Origin: Accumulibacter appositus
Lineage (GTDB): Bacteria; Pseudomonadota; Gammaproteobacteria; Burkholderiales; Rhodocyclaceae
Strand: one strand, 5' to 3'
DNA: 64,000 nucleotides
NCBI RefSeq assembly: GCF_035440685.1
Contig: NZ_DAORMW010000007.1
Numbering within the stretch: position 1 is the first letter of the stretch; the number at the start of each line of letters is the position of its first letter. Shown piece after piece: positions 61,868 through 64,000 of the stretch. The notes beneath the pieces are model-generated. The model did no database searches. It was not told where the DNA came from and worked only from the letters and a program-made list of their open reading frames with translations. The translations under genes were made by a program, and so were the position numbers.

Positions 61868-62611
61868 TCAGCTGTCGCGCACACGGTCGATGCGATCGCT
61901 GAATACCGCCATCACCCCGCGTCGGAAAAGCGCCTCGGCGGCAAGTGGCTCATTGACCGTGTAGCAGAGCACCGGTATGCCATTGGCCCGTGCGCCGCTA
62001 AGCACGCTGTCGTCAAGGCACTCGGCGTCACAATGCAGGCTCAGCGCCGCGACGCGATTGATGCGCGTCAGCCAATCCTCCGGCGGAGCTTCATAGAGCA
62101 CGCCGAGCGGCAGTTCGGGCGCAGCCGCGCGCGCCGCCAACAACGCCTCTTCCGAGAACGACGAAACCAATGGCAATTCGGCGCCCGCCCAGAGTTCGCG
62201 TACCTGCCGGGCAACGACCTCGCCGGTCAGCGCGGCAAAACCCGCTGCAGGTTTGATTTCAACGTTGGCCAAAAGCCCCAGCTGGCGACACAGCAAGGCC
62301 GCCGACTCGAAGGTGGGAATTGCTTCGCCAAGGAAAGCCGGGTGCTGATGCGCACCCGCCTCGAGCGTCCGCAAGCGCGCATCGTGCGTCTCGCAGACCC
62401 ACCCGGAGCCGTTAGTGGTGCGCTCGAGGCGCTCGTCGTGCACTAGCCACGGCGAGCCATCGGCCGACAGCATCACGTCGAACTCAACTGCCCGCACGCC
62501 CATGCGAGCCGCGATACGCAGCCCGGCCAGGGTGTTCTCCGGGGCCAGCGCACCGCCGCAGCGGTGCGCGAAGACGCGCGGCAGGGACCAGCCGAGCCGC
62601 GGACGAATCAC
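61868..62611 (-). CDS. ugpQ: Glycerophosphodiester phosphodiesterase
   Basis: A 247-residue GDPD enzyme releasing sn-glycerol-3-phosphate from glycerophosphodiesters. Catalytic and metal residues: FAHRCGGALAPENTLAGL (His, Arg, Glu), EFDVMLSADGSPWLVHDERL (Glu-x-Asp and the second His), NVEIKP (metal Glu and Lys), and the C-terminal WTVN-like CYTVNEP. No signal peptide, so cytoplasmic like E. coli UgpQ. GTG 62611 overlaps the ugpB stop as GTGA. Confidence 0.92.
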   Translation of the reverse strand: MIRPRLGWSLPRVFAHRCGGALAPENTLAGLRIAARMGVRAVEFDVMLSADGSPWLVHDERLERTTNGSGWVCETHDARLRTLEAGAHQHPAFLGEAIPTFESAALLCRQLGLLANVEIKPAAGFAALTGEVVARQVRELWAGAELPLVSSFSEEALLAARAAAPELPLGVLYEAPPEDWLTRINRVAALSLHCDAECLDDSVLSGARANGIPVLCYTVNEPLAAEALFRRGVMAVFSDRIDRVRDS

Positions 62612-63867
62612 TTCAATAACTGCGCCTTGAGCGCCGCGGGCAAAGCCTCGTTGCCACGGTCGACGGCATTGTCGAGCGCCTCCTTGGCCGGTTTGCGGCC
62701 ATCCCAGGCCGCTTCCAGCTCTTCCTCGACGATGATCCGCACCGGCTCGATCTGCGAAACACGCAGCGGACGCAAAGCGCCTTTGCCCTGCAACTGCAGG
62801 TAGGCGACATCAAGACTGGCCACGTCGGCGCGCAGGAGCTGACTATTGGCGGCAGCCCGGGCCACCGGTGTCATCGGCAGGAAGCCCTCCAGGGCCGTCA
62901 GCTCGACTTGCAGGTCGGGCTCGAGCAGGAAGCTGATAAACAGCGCCACGCCCTTGTACTCATCGGCCTTCTTGCCACCCCCAACCCATAGCGACGAGCC
63001 GTCAGCCAGGGTCTGCTGCGGCGAGCCCTGCACATCGTCGTGATAGGGCAGTGCCGAAACACCGGTCTCAACCTTGCGGCCATCGCGTAGCGTTCCGTAC
63101 AGAGACGAAGTACTGGTCAGCATGCCGCACTCACCCGCCGCAAAGCGCCGATCAGCCTCGTCGCGACGACCGAAATAAGCGAAGAACTTTGCCTTCGACC
63201 AGGTCGTCAGCATCGCCGTGTGCTTGACCTGAACCAGGCCATTGAACTCCAGTTTGCCCTTGGCATCCGATACCTGGCCACCATTCCAGGCGCTCAGGTT
63301 ATCGATATGCACCCAGGCCGGCCAGGAGGTAGTGTAGGGACAGGTGCTGCCGGAATCGAAGAGCTTGTCGGCGGCTTTCTGTGCCTCGGCCCAGGTCTTT
63401 GGCGGATTTTCGGGGTCCAGGCCGGCCTTGCGGAAAGCTTCCTTGTTGATGTAGAGAACGGGCGTGGACAAGGCCACCGGCAGGGCAAACAAATTGCCTT
63501 TCGCATCGTCGAGGCCGACCTTCAACTCAGGCGACAGCTTGCGGCTGTCAAAAGGCTGTTTGGCCTGCTTCATCACCAGGTACAGCGGCTTGAAGTCGTC
63601 CTTGCTGGTCTGGAATTTTGCCTGTTCTTCGCGGGTAACAAGATTGAGGTGTTTCGGCGCGTCGCCGTCGACGCGGCGCACGACGTTGAGCTGGTAATCC
63701 TTCTGGCGCTCATTGAAGCGGGCGACAAATTTCTCGAGCCGTTCGCCACGTTCTTCATCGAGGCGATGCGAGAGGTCGATTTGTATCGGTGCCGCCGTCA
63801 CCGAAAAAGCAAGAGGGGTAGCAAGAACGATTGCCACCGCAGACGGGAGAAGTTTGAGTAGGCGCAT
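62608..63867 (-). CDS. ugpB: Glycerol-3-phosphate-type ABC substrate-binding protein
   Basis: A 419-residue periplasmic protein with signal peptide (LLPSAVAIVLATPLAFSVTA). It has the layout of UgpB: LPVALSTPVLYINKEAFRKAGLDP, PKTWAEAQKAADKL, STCPYTTSWPAWVHIDNLSAWNG, MLTSTSSLYGTLRDG, and GSSLWVGGGKKADEYKGVALF. It binds sn-glycerol-3-phosphate or glycerophosphodiesters. The permease and ATPase genes (ugpA, ugpE, ugpC) do not follow; ugpQ comes directly. They could lie elsewhere, or upstream beyond the window edge. Confidence 0.9.
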   Translation of the reverse strand: MRLLKLLPSAVAIVLATPLAFSVTAAPIQIDLSHRLDEERGERLEKFVARFNERQKDYQLNVVRRVDGDAPKHLNLVTREEQAKFQTSKDDFKPLYLVMKQAKQPFDSRKLSPELKVGLDDAKGNLFALPVALSTPVLYINKEAFRKAGLDPENPPKTWAEAQKAADKLFDSGSTCPYTTSWPAWVHIDNLSAWNGGQVSDAKGKLEFNGLVQVKHTAMLTTWSKAKFFAYFGRRDEADRRFAAGECGMLTSTSSLYGTLRDGRKVETGVSALPYHDDVQGSPQQTLADGSSLWVGGGKKADEYKGVALFISFLLEPDLQVELTALEGFLPMTPVARAAANSQLLRADVASLDVAYLQLQGKGALRPLRVSQIEPVRIIVEEELEAAWDGRKPAKEALDNAVDRGNEALPAALKAQLLK

Positions 63868-63899
63868 TTCGATCCTGAAAAAAAGTAGCAGAGTCCGAC

Positions 63900-63905
63900 A
63901 TTATA
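63900..63905 (-). promoter_or_regulatory. TATAAT -10 element upstream of ugpB
   Basis: Perfect TATAAT on the minus strand, about 33 bp before the ugpB ATG. The -35 region (TTCGCT, 16 bp upstream) is poor, so an activator may be needed. A GCTTGC-C-GCAAGC palindrome at 63912-63924 lies in the spacer. I did not find a full pho box. Confidence 0.45.
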
Positions 63906-64000
63906 GCCGTAGCTTGCGGCAAGCGAAGGGTGTTCACTTTGCGGCCCAGGGCAATCGCATGAATCTTATACAAGACCCAGCAGTTCAGCGCGGAAGGTAT

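Noticed and set aside
63868..64000. Pho box upstream of ugpB
   Set aside because: No pair of CTGTCAT-like repeats with 11-bp period could be found; the nearest sequence (CTTGTATAAGATTCATG) matches too poorly.

Overview
The window is a contiguous piece of a high-GC chromosome from a betaproteobacterium, most likely a Rhodocyclales member of the Candidatus Accumulibacter type. This rests on the gene content: a polyhydroxyalkanoate phasin, phoU-phoB-phoR, two PEP-CTERM proteins, the order ilvE / zf-CHCC / waaF, and nudJ next to mnmA. The species is an inference. I saw no rRNA, tRNA, CRISPR array, prophage or insertion sequence. About 61 protein genes fill most of the DNA, and many are chained by 4-bp ATGA or GTGA start/stop overlaps.

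Layout. 1-5.2 kb: the 3' end of galU, an ecotin, a lipoprotein, and phoU-phoB-phoR on the minus strand. 5.5-12.3 kb: a complete seven-function Mrp Na+/H+ antiporter operon with A and B fused, facing a NhaR-type regulator. 12.4-14.7 kb: an HPF/RaiA-like protein, a possible 34-aa ORF and a large DUF4914 P-loop protein. 15-24.3 kb: membrane and stress genes (YqaA, HtpX, a P-type ATPase, a CPA2 antiporter, a universal stress protein, DUF2062, a CBS/nucleotidyltransferase signalling protein). 24.4-29 kb: a Cys-containing wHTH-like protein, phasin, truncated haemoglobin, TypA, AcpH and a DUF3301 protein. 29.2-35.3 kb: a TolC/MacA/split-MacB efflux operon, a gamma-carbonic anhydrase and an MBL-fold protein.

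35.3-46.1 kb is the accessory-looking part, with long intergenic spaces. It holds an E1-like (ThiF) plus nitroreductase-like pair, a glycosyltransferase, a PEP-CTERM protein, a membrane hexapeptide acyltransferase, two paralogous FtsX-type permeases with no ATPase, and a GDSL esterase with a PEP-CTERM tail. Both PEP-CTERM genes have a sigma54 -24/-12 promoter, and upstream of each lies a 17-bp element (TGTCGG-N5-TTTACA) that agrees at 14 of 17 positions. This looks like a small RpoN regulon with its activator site and is the strongest new observation here.

46.2-64 kb returns to housekeeping: an MFS transporter, mnmA, a secreted protein, nudJ, ilvE, zf-CHCC, waaF, an NTF2-like protein, a YheT hydrolase, phosphomannomutase, an EAL-like/HDOD protein, a WaaP/InaA-type kinase, a Nudix protein, ltaE, alaS, and ugpQ plus ugpB. 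The transporter genes ugpA, ugpE and ugpC are not between the last two. A dispersed hairpin-bearing repeat occurs in at least two clear copies (40.8-41.0 kb and 48.65-48.74 kb, opposite orientations), with a partial third copy at 14.74 kb.
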